32,694 nucleotides of DNA from Chloroflexota bacterium (GTDB taxonomy: Bacteria > Chloroflexota > Anaerolineae > Thermoflexales > Thermoflexaceae): contig JAUQQB010000002.1 in NCBI GenBank assembly GCA_030550075.1, positions 1 through 32,694 of the forward strand. The letters run 5' to 3'. The translations under genes and the position numbers were made by a program. Numbering within the stretch: position 1 is the stretch's first letter; the number at the start of each line of letters is the position of its first letter. The notes beneath the pieces were generated by a model. It saw only the letters and a program-made list of their open reading frames with translations, did not search any database and was not told the origin of the DNA. This document shows positions 22,286 through 30,405 of the stretch, in pieces.

Positions 22286-23941
22286 TTAGTGTAACCGCTG
22301 ATGTTCGTGCGGGTTGATAAGGAACTCCACCAGCCGCTCTGCCCGCTGGAAGCGCCCGGTCCGATTCAAGTGGTGATGGTTTGCTTCCAGAAGAGAGGTG
22401 GGGACCAGCCGCCCCTGCCGCATGACCTCCGGATCCGAGAGGACGACCTCGGGAGGGCCATCCGCGATGAGCTGCCCGTCTGCTATGACCCAGATCCGGT
22501 TGGCGAATGAGAGGGCCAGATCCAGATCGTGGGTGATGAAGACCAGGGCGTCCACCGCCGGCGTGGGCCCGAAGGCGATATGGGCGATCGCGTCCATCAA
22601 CCGCATATAGGCCCGGTAATCCTGACCTGCCGTCGGCTCGTCCATCACCAGGATCCGGCTGCGCATGCTCAGCACGGAGGCGATGGTCACGCGCTTTTGC
22701 TGGCCGAAACTCAGGGCCCACGGCGAGGAGCGTGCCTGATCCAGCAGCCCCACCAGCCCCAGCGCCCAGCGAACATCGGCCTCTACTCGGTCAGGTGGGC
22801 GGCCCAGGTTACGCGGCCCGAAGGCGACTTCCTCCCACACTGTGGGCGCGAAGAGCATCTGGCTGGGGCTCTGGAACACATACCCGATGGTGTGGGCGAT
22901 CTCCGCCACCGTCTGGTCCCGCGTGCTCTTCCCTCCCACCCACACCCGGCCCCGCCGGGGCTTCAACAACCCCATCGCCAGCTTGAGCAAGGTGGTCTTG
23001 CCGGCCCCGTTCGGCCCCAGGATCGCCAGGCTGTCTCCTTTTCGGATCTCAGCCTGGATCCCATGCAACACATCCGGGCCATCGCCGTAACCGAAGGACA
23101 CATCCTCAAAGACCACAAGGGGTGGTGCGGAGGGGGAGGCTGGTGGGATCTCCACCGCCGGCTCCCATCGTTCGCGAACGGCAGGCCAGCGCCGCAGCCA
23201 GACTGAGAAAGGGACTTTCACCGCGGTGGGATCCACACGCTCGAAGAACGCCTCCGGGTCTCCATCGAAGGCCAAGCGTCCATCCTCCAGACAGAATACC
23301 CGGTTCGGGTGGGCCTTCATCGCATCCTCCACCCGATGCTCCACCAGCAGCACGGTGTGGCCTTCCCGGTGAAGCTGGCGGAAGAGGGCCAGCGCATCCT
23401 GAGCGCTCTGGGGATCCAGGGAGGCCAGGGGCTCGTCCAGGAGGAGGATCCGTGGGGCCATCGCCAGAACCCCAGCAAGCGCCACGCGCTGCTTTTCCCC
23501 TCCAGAAAGCTGAAAAGTCGGACGATCCCGCAGGTGGGCGATCCCGAGGGCGTTCAGGACCTCGTCCACCCGTTCCAGGATCCGGGGGCGCGGCCAGCCC
23601 AGGTTCTCCAGTCCGAAGGCGACGTCATGGAGGACATCGGCGGCGACGATCTGACGTTCCGGATCCTGGAGCAGCGTGCCGACCTGCTGGGAGAGCCGGG
23701 CCAGCGGCCATGTGCGGGGATCCAGCCCTCCGATCCGGATTGTGCCCTGAAGCTCCCCTTTGTAGCTCCGGGGGATCAAACCGTTCAGAGCCCGCAGCAA
23801 TGTGCTCTTCCCGCATCCGCTGGGCCCAGCCACCAGGATCATTTCCCCCTCTTCCACGGAGAAAGAAATCCCCTGCACGGCCGGCTGGGGCCGCGCCGCA
23901 TAACGGAAGGTGAAATCGCGAACCTCCAGGATCGAAGCCAT
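22286..23941 (-). CDS. ECF transporter double ATPase (EcfA-EcfA' fusion)
   Basis: 551 residues from ATG 23941; an in-frame ATG at 23959 is possible and neither has a clear ribosome binding site. Domain one (about 1-235): Walker A GPSGCGKST (39-47), signature LSGGEKQRVALAG, Walker B ILLLDEPLASLDP. Domain two (about 255-500): Walker A GPNGAGKTT, YVFQSPSQMLFAPTVWEEV, signature LSFGQQKR instead of LSGGQ, Walker B ILVMDEPTAGQD. Fused CbiO-type pairs replace the separate EcfA and EcfA' of group-2 systems. The altered second signature suggests the two ATP sites may not be equal. A 50-residue tail follows. First gene of the operon; the promoter should lie in 23942-24050. Confidence 0.88.
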   Translation of the reverse strand: MASILEVRDFTFRYAARPQPAVQGISFSVEEGEMILVAGPSGCGKSTLLRALNGLIPRSYKGELQGTIRIGGLDPRTWPLARLSQQVGTLLQDPERQIVAADVLHDVAFGLENLGWPRPRILERVDEVLNALGIAHLRDRPTFQLSGGEKQRVALAGVLAMAPRILLLDEPLASLDPQSAQDALALFRQLHREGHTVLLVEHRVEDAMKAHPNRVFCLEDGRLAFDGDPEAFFERVDPTAVKVPFSVWLRRWPAVRERWEPAVEIPPASPSAPPLVVFEDVSFGYGDGPDVLHGIQAEIRKGDSLAILGPNGAGKTTLLKLAMGLLKPRRGRVWVGGKSTRDQTVAEIAHTIGYVFQSPSQMLFAPTVWEEVAFGPRNLGRPPDRVEADVRWALGLVGLLDQARSSPWALSFGQQKRVTIASVLSMRSRILVMDEPTAGQDYRAYMRLMDAIAHIAFGPTPAVDALVFITHDLDLALSFANRIWVIADGQLIADGPPEVVLSDPEVMRQGRLVPTSLLEANHHHLNRTGRFQRAERLVEFLINPHEHQRLH

Positions 23942-24438
23942 TGGAGAGCAGTCTCGCATTCGATGTTGAAGTAAATTTTAACGCAGCCTGGATTCGCTGG
24001 ACTTTGAGCGAAGTGGGCCGGGTGTGCCCCAAAATCGTTGAGGCCCCATCTCAAATCCTGTGGAAAGGAAGAGCCTTTGGGGCATATCGATTTTGGGGTG
24101 ATGAGGGATCTTTCCCCTGATTCCGGAGATAATGGCCTCGGGATCGAGACCCATCGATCCGGTCGTTCGGAAGTATGGAGCCTGTATCGAAGATTCGCTT
24201 TGCCTCCGGGGGACATGCCTCGGGATTTTTAAGGTTGGGAAGGGGGCTGAAGGTGGTTGTCCCAACTCACGAAATCTCCCCAGAGTTCGCAGGACGTGGC
24301 CTGCGCTCTGCGAAGCGGGATTTTGGGCAAAGGAGGCTACGGAAAGATCATGGTCCCATGTTGTCCGCCGGATTGTTCGCCGTCATAATCAAAGTGAGGC
24401 CGGATTTGAAAATGTTTCGCCAGAGACAGGAGGCCCCT
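23942..24438. other. Divergent intergenic region with an 11-bp inverted repeat
   Basis: Separates the minus-strand ECF ATPase gene from the plus-strand aminotransferase. CCCCAAAATCG (24027-24037) and its exact reverse complement (24088-24098) flank about 50 bases, in which GGCCCCAT and TTTGGGGCAT can pair further. On the minus strand TAAAAT near 23978 is a possible -10. No known riboswitch core recognised; no gene seen. The repeat may be an operator or leader structure for the transporter operon. Confidence 0.45.
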
Positions 24439-25623
24439 ATGCGGCTGGCACAACGCATGTCCCGATTGGGCACCGAGACGGCCTTTGAGGTGCTGGCGCG
24501 GGCGAAGGCCCTGGAGGCGCAGGGTCGGGAGATCATCCACCTGGAGATCGGGGAGCCGGACTTCGACACCCCGGCCCATATCAAGGCCGCCGCCGTCCGC
24601 GCGCTGGAAGAAGGCTATACCCACTACACCCCCGCGGCCGGGATCCCGGCCCTGCGGGAGACCATCGCCGATTATATCCGTCGCACCCGGGGCATCCCGG
24701 TGGGGCGGGAGAACATCGTGGTGGTCCCCGGCGGGAAGCCCATTATGTTCTTCACGATCCTGGCCCTCGTGGAGGAAGGCGACGAGGTGATCTATCCCAA
24801 CCCGGGCTTTCCGATCTACGAATCGATGATCCACTTTGTGGGCGGCCACCCGGTGCCCCTGCGGCTGCGGATGGAGAACGAGTTCCGGGTGGATGTGGAG
24901 GAGCTGGCGCAATTGATCACCCCGCGCACCCGCATGCTGATCCTCAACTCCCCGGCCAATCCGACCGGAGGGGTGCTCACCCGGGAGGACCTGGCGGCCA
25001 TCGCCGAGCTATGCCTGAAGCATGATTTGGTCGTGCTCTCGGATGAGATCTACAGTCGCATCCTTTACGAGGGGGAGCATCTCAGCATCGCCAGCTTCCC
25101 GGGGATGCGGGAGCGGACCATCATCCTAGATGGGTTCAGCAAGACCTACGCGATGACCGGGTGGCGGCTGGGGTATGGGGTGATGCCGGAGCCCCTGGCG
25201 GAAGCGGTGACGCGGCTGATGATTAACTCCAACTCCTGCACCGCCGCCTTCACCCAGATGGCCGGGATCGCCGCCCTCACCGGACCGCAGGACGATGTGG
25301 ACCGGATGGTCGCGGCCTTCCGGGAGCGGCGGGAGGTGATGGTGGAAGGGCTGAACCGCATCCCGGGTTTCCGCTGTCTCAAGCCCAGGGGCGCCTTCTA
25401 TGCCTTCCCCAACATCGAGGGAACCGGGATGTCCTCCCGGGAGCTGGCGTCCTATCTGTTAGAGGAGGCCGGGGTGGCCGTGCTCTCGGGGACGGCCTTT
25501 GGGGAATATGGAGAAGGCTTTCTGCGTCTCTCCTTTGCCAACTCCGTGGAGAACATCCGGAAAGCCCTCGAGCGCGTCGAGAAAGCCGTCCGCCGCCTTC
25601 CGGTGCGCGCGGCGGCTTCTTAA
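24439..25623 (+). CDS. Class I/II pyridoxal-phosphate aminotransferase
   Basis: 394 residues; start ATG with AGGAGG five bases upstream (the frame is open from 24175 but upstream starts lack a site). Fold type I motifs in order: LEIGEPDFDTP (35-45), YTHYTPAAGIPALRE (60-74), NPTGG (174-178, cofactor-contacting Asn), SDEIYS with Asp202 and Tyr205, DGFSKTYAMTGWRLGY with the PLP lysine Lys235, and the carboxylate-binding Arg in FLRLSFAN near the C-terminus. This pattern fits the aspartate/aromatic aminotransferase subgroup I-gamma of thermophiles, which moves amino groups between aspartate, alanine or aromatic amino acids and 2-oxoglutarate. Substrate not certain. Stand-alone gene ending at a convergent hairpin. 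Confidence 0.92.
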   Translation: MRLAQRMSRLGTETAFEVLARAKALEAQGREIIHLEIGEPDFDTPAHIKAAAVRALEEGYTHYTPAAGIPALRETIADYIRRTRGIPVGRENIVVVPGGKPIMFFTILALVEEGDEVIYPNPGFPIYESMIHFVGGHPVPLRLRMENEFRVDVEELAQLITPRTRMLILNSPANPTGGVLTREDLAAIAELCLKHDLVVLSDEIYSRILYEGEHLSIASFPGMRERTIILDGFSKTYAMTGWRLGYGVMPEPLAEAVTRLMINSNSCTAAFTQMAGIAALTGPQDDVDRMVAAFRERREVMVEGLNRIPGFRCLKPRGAFYAFPNIEGTGMSSRELASYLLEEAGVAVLSGTAFGEYGEGFLRLSFANSVENIRKALERVEKAVRRLPVRAAAS

Positions 25624-25627
25624 GGGA

Positions 25628-25668
25628 TCAGGCGCTGGAGGTCACCGAAGGCGGCCCCCAGCGCCTGA
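25628..25668. terminator. Bidirectional stem-loop between convergent genes
   Basis: 11-bp perfect stem TCAGGCGCTGG/CCAGCGCCTGA (25628-25638 with 25658-25668) with a 19-base loop, filling the 49 bases between the aminotransferase and CapA stop codons. T-runs are weak on both sides. Confidence 0.5.
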
Positions 25669-25672
25669 ACTT

Positions 25673-27304
25673 CTATGGCATCAACCCGAACAGCAACGCC
25701 AGTAGCGCCTGGCGTTCCTCCATCCTCATGGGGCGAGGACGGGCAAAGTCTTCCAGAAAGGCCGTCTGGAGCATGACCCCCAGATAGCGACCCTCATAGA
25801 ATAGGTGCCGATCGATGAACGTCTGCCGCACCCCGATGGGATCCACCTGATCGAAGAACAGGTTCCCCAGCCCATAATGGATGAACCACCCGGACCCCAC
25901 CTCGAAGGTCTGGGCATGGTGTCCCTGGCTGCCGCTGACCACCACGGCCCCCAGATCCCGCCAGCGGCGGAAATCCTGAACCTGCTGCAGCGTGGGCGCG
26001 TAATCATAAAGCTCCCAATACTGAAGGGTCACGATGGGCAGCCATCCCTCGGCCCGCAGGCGGCGAACGGTTTCCTCCAGCTCCGGGACGCATGGCGCCG
26101 CGCCGGGCTCCGTCGGGGTGGCCCAGTCGTAGTCCGGTCCCACCGGGTTACATCCGATGAAAGCCAGACGGTTCCCATTGTGCTCCACCCGCAGGGGTTG
26201 CAGGGCCTCCTCCAGGTCTCGCCCTCCTCCGTAATATCGCATCCCCAGGCGCTGATAGAGCTCCAGGGTCGCCTGAAGTGGCTCCCGTCCGTAATCATTC
26301 AGATGGTTCCCGGTGAGCTCCACGATGTCCGTGCCGATAGCGCTCAATAGCTCCGCATAACGGGGATGGCTGCAGAACACCACACCGCTTCGAGGTTGCG
26401 GCGGCGGGCAGCTTTCCCAGAAAGAGACTTCATTGCTGATGTGAGTGAGGTCGGCGTTCCGCAGCCACGGCGCGATATCGCGGGCCGGGAACAGAACCCC
26501 ATAGCGCTCCATCTGCGCCGCGGTCCCGCGGACCAGCGCTGTGACCCCCGTCATGGCCAGGATCGTCATCCGGCGCTCATCCCGATTGATCAACCATCCG
26601 ACCGCCTGTTGAAAATCCGCTGCGGGGAATCCAGGCGGAACGCGCTCTACCCCGAACCACACCGTCAGCGGATATCGCTCCGGATCCAGCCCTCGCTCCA
26701 TGGGGGAAAGGCCCTCCACCGCGATCACCTTCAGGCGGGGTTCCAGGTGGTGGAAGGGGACCAGCGCCCACCCGACGCGCTCCGCCCAGAGGCGATCCAC
26801 CAGCTCCGCTTCCAGCACAGGGCGCACGACTTCTGGATCCGGCGGACCCCAGAGGCTGGAGAAGAGGCGGATGGTCTCCGTCGTGGCCAGGAGAGGGCCT
26901 GGAAGGGTGTCCTGACCCTGCCAGCGGGCGCGAAGGGCATAGAGGGAGATTTCGTCCGTCACGGTGGGGAAAGGCGCCGTTAGGGCATAAATCCATACCC
27001 CCAGGCGCAACGGTGCGCCGGCCGGAACCGGAGCGATCCGGATAGCTCCCGCATCCTCCACCAGCTGCCAGCGAGGATCGGCCCTTAGCCGTCGCCGGAG
27101 CTCCTCACGGACTTCTATCGGAAGCGCGGGGTGCAACCCGATGGGCCATCTGGACGGCGTGGGGGTCGAAGCCGGCGTAGGCGTCGGAGTTGGCATCGGC
27201 GGGACCGTTGGGGAAGGAGAGGGAAGATCGACGGCCGTGCATCCGGTAACCAGGAGCGCCAGCACGGCGATCGCCAGCCATCGGAGTCCTGTTAGGTCGC
27301 GCAT
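25673..27304 (-). CDS. Lipoprotein with CapA-type metallophosphatase domain
   Basis: 543 residues from ATG 27304 (GGAG upstream). MRDLTGLRWLAIAVLALLVTGC has the lipobox LVTGC with Cys22; a Pro/Thr/Ser linker follows (about 28-52). Residues 55-255 form a domain that resembles a periplasmic-binding or phosphate-binding-like fold, not firmly identified. The CapA/PgsA-type domain (PF09587) starts near 258 (ILAMTGVTALVRGTA) and carries NADLTHISNEVSF, HPRYAELLSAIGTDIVELTGNHLNDYG, GGGRDLEEAL, IVTLQYWE, GSQGHHAQTF and HYGLGNLFFDQ. CapA proteins take part in poly-gamma-glutamate or capsule handling; here the protein would act outside the membrane. The usual CapA start motif GDVMLGR is changed to GVTALVRG. 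Confidence 0.85.
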   Translation of the reverse strand: MRDLTGLRWLAIAVLALLVTGCTAVDLPSPSPTVPPMPTPTPTPASTPTPSRWPIGLHPALPIEVREELRRRLRADPRWQLVEDAGAIRIAPVPAGAPLRLGVWIYALTAPFPTVTDEISLYALRARWQGQDTLPGPLLATTETIRLFSSLWGPPDPEVVRPVLEAELVDRLWAERVGWALVPFHHLEPRLKVIAVEGLSPMERGLDPERYPLTVWFGVERVPPGFPAADFQQAVGWLINRDERRMTILAMTGVTALVRGTAAQMERYGVLFPARDIAPWLRNADLTHISNEVSFWESCPPPQPRSGVVFCSHPRYAELLSAIGTDIVELTGNHLNDYGREPLQATLELYQRLGMRYYGGGRDLEEALQPLRVEHNGNRLAFIGCNPVGPDYDWATPTEPGAAPCVPELEETVRRLRAEGWLPIVTLQYWELYDYAPTLQQVQDFRRWRDLGAVVVSGSQGHHAQTFEVGSGWFIHYGLGNLFFDQVDPIGVRQTFIDRHLFYEGRYLGVMLQTAFLEDFARPRPMRMEERQALLALLFGLMP

Positions 27305-27500
27305 CGAAGAGCTCCGGGGCGTGTTCGTTAAAGGCGCTAAACGAGTTTGTAATGTTTCGAGAGATGGGCTGCCTTCGGCGGTGGGTCTACAGAAAACTGT
27401 GGTGGTATCGGACTCGTCCTGGGAGATCCGAACGTCCAACGTCCGGGCTCCCATATCGGGCCCTTCGGGCTCATTGGAGCCTTCCAGCAAAGGAATTTCT

Positions 27501-27547
27501 AGCCCCCGAAGGGGGCTTTCGCAAATTCAGCCCGGCGCTTGAGCGCC
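27501..27547 (-). terminator. Two consecutive hairpins behind the TusA-JAMM operon
   Basis: AGCCCCC-GAA-GGGGGCT (27501-27517) and GGCGC-TTGA-GCGCC (27534-27547) lie within 55 bases of the JAMM stop. The minus-strand tail after the second hairpin to be transcribed is AGAAATTCC, a weak T-run. Confidence 0.45.
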
Positions 27548-27555
27548 AGGCAACC

Positions 27556-27981
27556 TTATTCCACCAGCCGGATAGGCACCTCCCGAACCGTTCCGTTTAT
27601 GATCCGGAAAGCGCGCAGGCGCCATTCCCCACGGACCGGGGCGGCGATCACGTAGATGGCCTCCGGATAGTACGCCTCCGCCACGTCCATCGCTGAAGGC
27701 GCCGGAGGGCCATGGGGATGGGAATGGTAAATCCCCACCAGCTCCCACCCCCGGGTCTCCAGCTCCCGAATCACCCGGATCAGGTCCTCCGGGTGAACCC
27801 GATAGCGGGCCGGGCTGGCTAACTCGTTCCGGGTCGGGTAAACGGCCAGCACCCGATGGCCGATCCCTCCTAAAAGCCCGCAGGCCTCCAGCGGCCACTC
27901 CGCCTGGGCGTGAGCGAGAATGCGCCGGGCACCATCGGCCGTCAGATCAAGGGATTCTGCTTCCGGATCCAGATGGCCCAT
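27556..27981 (-). CDS. JAMM/MPN metallopeptidase (M67 family, Prok-JAB)
   Basis: 141 residues. The zinc motif is complete: Glu32 in WPLEACGLLGG, His86 and His88 in YHSHPHG, Ser96 and Asp99 in APSAMD (HxH-x10-D). Bacterial members remove C-terminal extensions from ubiquitin-like sulfur carriers (as Mec+ does on CysO) or cleave similar isopeptide-like bonds. The ATG has GGGGAAGGGG in front and lies 40 bases inside the preceding TusA-like gene, so translation is likely coupled. The pair suggests a role in sulfur transfer to a cofactor or to cysteine. Confidence 0.88.
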   Translation of the reverse strand: MGHLDPEAESLDLTADGARRILAHAQAEWPLEACGLLGGIGHRVLAVYPTRNELASPARYRVHPEDLIRVIRELETRGWELVGIYHSHPHGPPAPSAMDVAEAYYPEAIYVIAAPVRGEWRLRAFRIINGTVREVPIRLVE

Positions 27982-28205
27982 GCCCCTTCCCCCATGGGTT
28001 CAACCTTCAGCACCTCATCCCCCTGCAGCGCCACGCTACGGGGGACGTTGCGGGTCGCCGGTTCGTAATCGACCAGCACCCGGAGCACCTGACCCACCTC
28101 CATCTCTTCCAGAGCCAGGCGGGTCTTCACATAGGTGTAAGGGCAGACCTCGCCTCGGATATCCAGCTCCAGGGTGGGGTACAGGGTCCCGTTTTCTTGA
28201 TCCAT
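27942..28205 (-). CDS. TusA-family sulfur carrier protein
   Basis: 87 residues; ATG with AGGAGG four bases upstream. LDIRGEVCPYTYVKTRLALEEM contains the TusA Cys-Pro motif with Cys21, the persulfide-bearing residue, and GQVLRVLVDYEPATRNVPR is the following strand-helix. TusA proteins relay sulfane sulfur in tRNA thiolation, molybdenum cofactor or dissimilatory sulfur metabolism. The classical CPxP motif reads CPYT here, as in a subgroup of the family. First gene of an operon with the overlapping JAMM peptidase. Confidence 0.88.
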   Translation of the reverse strand: MDQENGTLYPTLELDIRGEVCPYTYVKTRLALEEMEVGQVLRVLVDYEPATRNVPRSVALQGDEVLKVEPMGEGAWAIWIRKQNPLI

Positions 28206-28431
28206 CGCGCCTCCTGATCCGTATCGATCCGCCTCCGAAGGCGCCCAGGACAGCGCCCGTGCGGTTTGGCTGGTGCCGCTCCTTCATGCTATCCTGGGCA
28301 AGCGAAGGCCTCCAGTTTCGCGCGGGCGATGGTATTCTCCTTTGCCTGCGTGGAGGCGTCAACAACCAGAGCCGGACAACTGCTCGCAGTCGTTCTACGA
28401 ACGGGATCTTGCACAGGGGGTGCGCCGCGCG

Positions 28432-29106
28432 ATGGGCCGCTATCGCTTTCTCACTTTTGATTGTTACGGCACGCTGATCGACTGGCGGGCCGGGATCGCC
28501 GAGCATCTGGGCGGCATCCTGCGCCGCCATGGGGTGGACCCTGCGCCGAAGGAGCTCCTTCAGGTTTACGTGGAGGAAGAGCATCGCCTGGAGTCCGGCC
28601 CCTACCGGCGGTATCGGGAGATCCTGGCGGAGAGCGCGCGGGCGGTGGCTGCCCGTTTCGGGGTCCAGATTTCCGATGCGGAGGCCCATGCCTTCGCGGA
28701 TTCCCTGCCCGACTGGCCGCCTTTTCCGGATACCGCGGATGGTCTCCGGGCGTTTGGCGTGATGGGCTTCCGACGGGTGATCCTCTCCAACGTGGATCGC
28801 GACCTGCTGGCGGAGACCATCCGGCGCCATGGCCTGGAGATCGACGGGGCGATCACCGCCGAAGACACCCGGACCTACAAGCCGAATCCCCGCCACTGGC
28901 TCGCCTTCTGCTCCCGTTATGCTGTCCGGCGGGAGGAGGTGCTGCACATCGCGCAAAGCCTTCTCCACGACATCCGTCCGGCCATCCGGCTCAAACTGGA
29001 TTGCGTCTGGCTGAACCGGTACCGGGAGCCTGCTCCTGAAGATGTGCATCCCACCCAAATGTTTTACGATCTGGATGCGCTGGTGGGATGGCTGTTGACT
29101 TCTTAA
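28432..29106 (+). CDS. HAD-superfamily hydrolase (haloacid dehalogenase type II-like)
   Basis: 224 residues from ATG 28432; an in-frame GTG at 28420 is an alternative, and the open frame reaches further upstream without a good start. Motif I FDCYGTLIDW (Asp10 nucleophile) has the Cys-Tyr variant of 2-haloacid dehalogenases instead of DxDGT. Motif II LSNVD, motif III TYKPNPRHW (Lys), motif IV AQSLLHDI. The alpha-helical cap lies between about residues 16 and 95. In most genomes such proteins act as phosphatases on small metabolites; real dehalogenase activity cannot be claimed. Neighbouring genes give no pathway. Confidence 0.88.
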   Translation: MGRYRFLTFDCYGTLIDWRAGIAEHLGGILRRHGVDPAPKELLQVYVEEEHRLESGPYRRYREILAESARAVAARFGVQISDAEAHAFADSLPDWPPFPDTADGLRAFGVMGFRRVILSNVDRDLLAETIRRHGLEIDGAITAEDTRTYKPNPRHWLAFCSRYAVRREEVLHIAQSLLHDIRPAIRLKLDCVWLNRYREPAPEDVHPTQMFYDLDALVGWLLTS

Positions 29107-29250
29107 ATCCTCGCCAGAGTTTTCTCTCCAGGTTTTTCGGGCTGGGTGCTGAAGATGCTCCCCGGGCACCCCATGTGGCACTGATGATTTTTCTACAGAA
29201 GTTCCATAGGATGCGGGCCGCCTTCAGCGCCCCATCACCCGAACTTTATC

Positions 29251-29290
29251 TACTCCCTTCCCACGCTGTTCGCGGCGTGGGGAGGGAGTA
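29251..29290. terminator. 16-bp stem-loop behind the HAD gene
   Basis: Arms 29251-29266 and 29275-29290 pair with one G-U mismatch around an 8-base loop. It lies about 145 bases behind the HAD stop and 75 before the epimerase start. Tail AGGGACAGG lacks Ts, so termination strength is doubtful. Confidence 0.45.
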
Positions 29291-29364
29291 AGGGACAGGC
29301 TCTGAACTCCAACGGGCATCGTAAGATCGGAATAGAGCACTTAATATTCAGAGCAGGAGGCCAT

Positions 29365-30291
29365 ATGCGGATCCTGATCACCGGCGGCGCGGGCTTCCTG
29401 GGAGCCGCCCTGGCCAACCGGCTGGTCCGCGAGGGCCATACGGTGCTGGCCCTGGACGACCTCAGCGCGGGAGATCCCCAGCGCCTGGATCCCCGGGTGG
29501 TCCTCGCCCGGGGAGATGTGCGGGATGTTCCCCGCCTCTGGACGCTGTTGCAGGGCGTGGATCTGGTTTACCATCTGGCGGCCCGGGTTTCGGTGCCGGA
29601 GTCCATCCTGTACCCCCGGATCTACCAGGATGTGAACGTGGGTGGTACCGTGGCCCTGTTAGAGGCGATGCGGGACGCCGGGGTGAGGCGCCTGGTGCTA
29701 ACTTCCTCCGGTGCGGTTTATGGCGATCAGCCGGTCCAGCCGGTCCATGAAGAGCTCCTCCCCCGCCCTCGCTCCACCTATGCGGTGACCAAGCTGGCCG
29801 CGGAGCATTTCGTTCTGACCCTGGGCCGGCTGTGGGGGTTCGAAGTGGTGGTCCTGCGGATCTTTAATGCGTATGGGCCCGGTCAGCCGCTTCCGGCCGC
29901 CCATGCGCCGGTCACCTCCCGGTTCCTTAAGCAGGCGATCGAAGGGGGAACCCTGGTGATCTTCGGGGATGGAACCCAAACCCGGGATTTCGTTTATGTG
30001 GACGATGTGGCGGAAGCGCTGGTGGCGGCCGGGGAGCGAACGGGTCTGAACGGGGAGATCATCAATGTGGGGAGCGGCCAGGAAACCTCCATCAATGAGC
30101 TGGCCGAGATCGTCATGCGGGTTGTCGGACGACGGGCTCAGGTCATCCACAGTCCCGCTCAGGACGGCGGGGTCGCCCGGTTATGCGCCGACCTCCGGAA
30201 GGCGGAGCGGCTCCTGGGATATCGGCCACGGGTCTTTCTGGATGAGGGCCTGCACCGGATGTTCCGAGAGGATCCCCGATTCCGGGCATAA
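29365..30291 (+). CDS. NAD-dependent nucleotide-sugar epimerase (GalE-like SDR)
   Basis: 308 residues; ATG with AGGAGG four bases upstream. Extended short-chain dehydrogenase: GGAGFLG (residues 7-13) for NAD, Asp31-Asp32 at the adenine ribose, HLAA (70-73), TSSGAVYG (113-120) with the catalytic Ser/Thr, Tyr139-x3-Lys143, RIFNAYGPGQ, and the C-terminal RDFVYVDDVAEAL and INVGSGQETSINELAE of UDP-sugar binding enzymes. UDP-glucose 4-epimerase and related UDP-glucuronate or GDP-mannose enzymes share these motifs; it likely supplies sugars for the envelope. Followed by a good terminator. Confidence 0.88.
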   Translation: MRILITGGAGFLGAALANRLVREGHTVLALDDLSAGDPQRLDPRVVLARGDVRDVPRLWTLLQGVDLVYHLAARVSVPESILYPRIYQDVNVGGTVALLEAMRDAGVRRLVLTSSGAVYGDQPVQPVHEELLPRPRSTYAVTKLAAEHFVLTLGRLWGFEVVVLRIFNAYGPGQPLPAAHAPVTSRFLKQAIEGGTLVIFGDGTQTRDFVYVDDVAEALVAAGERTGLNGEIINVGSGQETSINELAEIVMRVVGRRAQVIHSPAQDGGVARLCADLRKAERLLGYRPRVFLDEGLHRMFREDPRFRA

Positions 30292-30328
30292 GTGAATGAT
30301 GGGCTTTGCTGCCGATTCGAGACACTTG

Positions 30329-30368
30329 AAGCTGGACCGAGTGCAGAAGGCACCCGGTCCAGCTTTTA
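30329..30368. terminator. Bidirectional terminator between convergent epimerase and OppF genes
   Basis: AAGCTGGACCG (30329-30339) and its exact reverse complement (30355-30365), with an inner GTGC/GCAC pairing, followed on the plus strand by TTTACTT. Lies between two convergent stop codons. Confidence 0.7.
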
Positions 30369-30405
30369 CTTCATGCCTTCCCTAAACCGGAGGGGGGAGA
30401 AGCGT

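Noticed and set aside
23960-24120. Cobalamin or other riboswitch before the ECF transporter
   Set aside because: No known conserved riboswitch core could be recognised by eye; only the inverted repeat is reported.
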